Below, piece after piece: positions 6,195-7,150 of a stretch of 7,150 nucleotides of DNA (position 1 is the first letter of the stretch; every line of letters starts with the position of its first letter). Origin of the DNA: Bacteroidales bacterium (GTDB taxonomy: Bacteria > Bacteroidota > Bacteroidia > Bacteroidales > UBA932); NCBI GenBank assembly GCA_017551405.1, contig JAFZLP010000020.1, positions 1 to 7,150 of the forward strand, given 5' to 3'. The position numbers and the translations under genes are program-made. The notes below the pieces were generated by a model. That model had not been told where the DNA came from. It worked only from the letters and a program-made list of their open reading frames with translations, and did not search any database.

Positions 6195-7092
6195 TTAAAG
6201 TGGCCGGGATGTAGTTCTCGAGGCTCCTGCAGCAGGCCTGCGAAAACGCCTGGGCGTAGCCGATGACGGCGTCCCATGCCGCCTGCGGCAGCCCTTTCAG
6301 CAGGGCCTCGCGGGAGATGTCCTCTTTTATGAGGCCGTAGGCTATGCCGGCATTAAAGCTGTCGCCGGCGCCGATGGTGCTGAGCGTATCTATCTGTTCC
6401 ACAGGATATTCCGTGATGCGCTGGCCGTCCCTGAGCATTATCCGGCGCGGGCCGTCGGTGCGGATGAAACGGGGGCAGCCGGGATCCTCGCCGCCGAAGG
6501 CGGTGGCGATGTCGTCCGCGCTGGCGCGCACTATGTCGGAATCCGCCATGTTGTGGGCGATGAACGGCCTCAGAAGGGAGAGGTCCTTGGCATGCGAGGG
6601 ACGGAAGTTGATGTCGTAATAGACGATGGCGCCGGCCTTGCGGGCCCTGTCCAGCAGGCGGGTGATGTGTGGCCTCAGCGCAGGGGCCACGGCAAAGTAG
6701 GAGCCGAATACCACGATGTCGTCGGGGTTGATTTCGGGTAGCGTGAAATGCGGCCTTTCGACAGGTTCGTCGCGGTAGAAGCTGTAGTGGGCGTCGTTGT
6801 GCTCGTTCAGGAAGGCGAGCGAGAGGTTGGTCTTGTGGCCGGCGTGCTCGTAGAGGAAGCCGGTGCTTACCCCGTTCGCGACGAGGAAATCCTTTACCAG
6901 ACGGCCGGCGTCGTCCCCGCCGACTTCGCCCACGAAGCAGGTCTCCACTCCGGCGCGCCCCAGCGAGATGGCAGTGTTGAAGGTGGAGCCGCCCGGATTG
7001 GCGCTCAACGGCTTACCGCCTTTCATGAGTATGTCGAGCACTATTTCGCCCGAGCAGATGACTTTTCTTTTAGCTTTGCCTGTTCTTTCCAT
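6190..7092 (-). CDS. PfkB-family carbohydrate kinase (fructokinase-like)
   Basis: The 300-residue product belongs to the PfkB/ribokinase family, cytoplasmic enzymes that transfer phosphate from ATP to a sugar hydroxyl. The substrate-binding signature NPGGSTFNTAISLGRAG (32-48) continues into FVGEVGGDDAG (53-63); DINFRP (160-165) is the mid-protein segment seen in fructokinases; and the C-terminal signature STIGAGDSFNAG (238-249) holds the anion hole GAG and the catalytic base D244. Length fits the family and no signal peptide is present. Residues around DINFRP and the overall layout favour a fructokinase-like enzyme, but sugar specificity in this family is hard to read, so no symbol is given. 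The ATG at 7092 is the only sensible start; no SD sequence precedes it. The peptidase gene follows 53 nt downstream. A metabolic link to the peptidase and clpB is not evident, so the grouping may be incidental. Confidence 0.92.
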   Translation of the reverse strand: MERTGKAKRKVICSGEIVLDILMKGGKPLSANPGGSTFNTAISLGRAGVETCFVGEVGGDDAGRLVKDFLVANGVSTGFLYEHAGHKTNLSLAFLNEHNDAHYSFYRDEPVERPHFTLPEINPDDIVVFGSYFAVAPALRPHITRLLDRARKAGAIVYYDINFRPSHAKDLSLLRPFIAHNMADSDIVRASADDIATAFGGEDPGCPRFIRTDGPRRIMLRDGQRITEYPVEQIDTLSTIGAGDSFNAGIAYGLIKEDISREALLKGLPQAAWDAVIGYAQAFSQACCRSLENYIPATLI

Positions 7093-7099
7093 CGTGCTA

Positions 7100-7126
7100 T
7101 AAAGATACTGATTTTTTCATCCCAAA
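7100..7126 (-). promoter_or_regulatory. Putative promoter of the sugar kinase gene
   Basis: On the - strand TATCTTTA (7107-7100) is one mismatch from TAnnTTTG, with TTTG (7126-7123) 15 nt upstream, shorter than the usual spacing. Only 7 nt separate the -7 box from the kinase ATG, so a transcript from here would be leaderless or nearly so. The tight spacing weakens the call. Confidence 0.3.
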
Positions 7127-7139
7127 TTCCCTTTTTTGC

Positions 7140-7147
7140 TATCTTTG
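7140..7147 (+). promoter_or_regulatory. Bacteroidetes -7 element pointing out of the window
   Basis: TATCTTTG on the + strand is a full match to TAnnTTTG. A T-run (7112-7117) about 22 nt upstream could stand in for the -33 element. It would drive a rightward gene beginning beyond 7150, divergent from the kinase. The first codon of that gene is not in the window. Confidence 0.45.
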
Positions 7148-7150
7148 TGC

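Overview
The window looks like a piece of a GC-rich Bacteroidota chromosome, most likely Bacteroidales. The signs are several lipoprotein signal peptides, mostly A/T-rich translation starts without a Shine-Dalgarno (SD) sequence, -7 elements of the TAnnTTTG type, a lipoprotein dipeptidyl peptidase III with the HECLGH/EEARAD motif pair known from Bacteroides, and a DUF1080 plus sugar-isomerase-like TIM-barrel pair typical of gut Bacteroidetes. The high GC suggests a Rikenellaceae-, RC9- or UBA932-like lineage rather than Bacteroides itself, but that is inference.

Left part (1-1959, + strand). This is the 3' part of a tightly packed operon. It holds the last 60 codons of an upstream gene (tentatively a Gfo/Idh/MocA-type oxidoreductase), a membrane-anchored DUF1080 (3-keto-disaccharide hydrolase-type) protein, and a lipoprotein of the xylose-isomerase-like TIM-barrel family. 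Together they fit the oxidation-first route of glycoside cleavage: a dehydrogenase makes a 3-keto-glycoside, the DUF1080 and TIM-barrel proteins cleave or rearrange it. The exact substrate cannot be read from the sequence.

Right part (1960-7092, - strand). Three genes run leftwards in the order pfkB-family sugar kinase, lipoprotein dipeptidyl peptidase III (M49), then clpB. Gaps are short (53 and 64 nt). The clpB and TIM-barrel stop codons abut with no base between them, so any terminator for one operon must lie inside the coding sequence of the other; a 10-bp hairpin inside the clpB 3' end is a candidate.

The most unusual part is clpB and its leader. The encoded protein has both AAA+ modules and the middle domain but no Clp N-domain, and NBD2 lacks about 20 residues between sensor 1 and the [10 protein letters not shown] segment. 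Its start is preceded by a near-perfect SD sequence, the only strong one in the window, completely buried in a perfect 9-bp hairpin. A small palindrome lies just upstream. This could be a translational control element for a heat-shock chaperone. The far right edge (7093-7150) carries what look like overlapping back-to-back promoters, one for the kinase and one for a gene beyond the window. No RNA genes, mobile elements or CRISPR arrays were seen.
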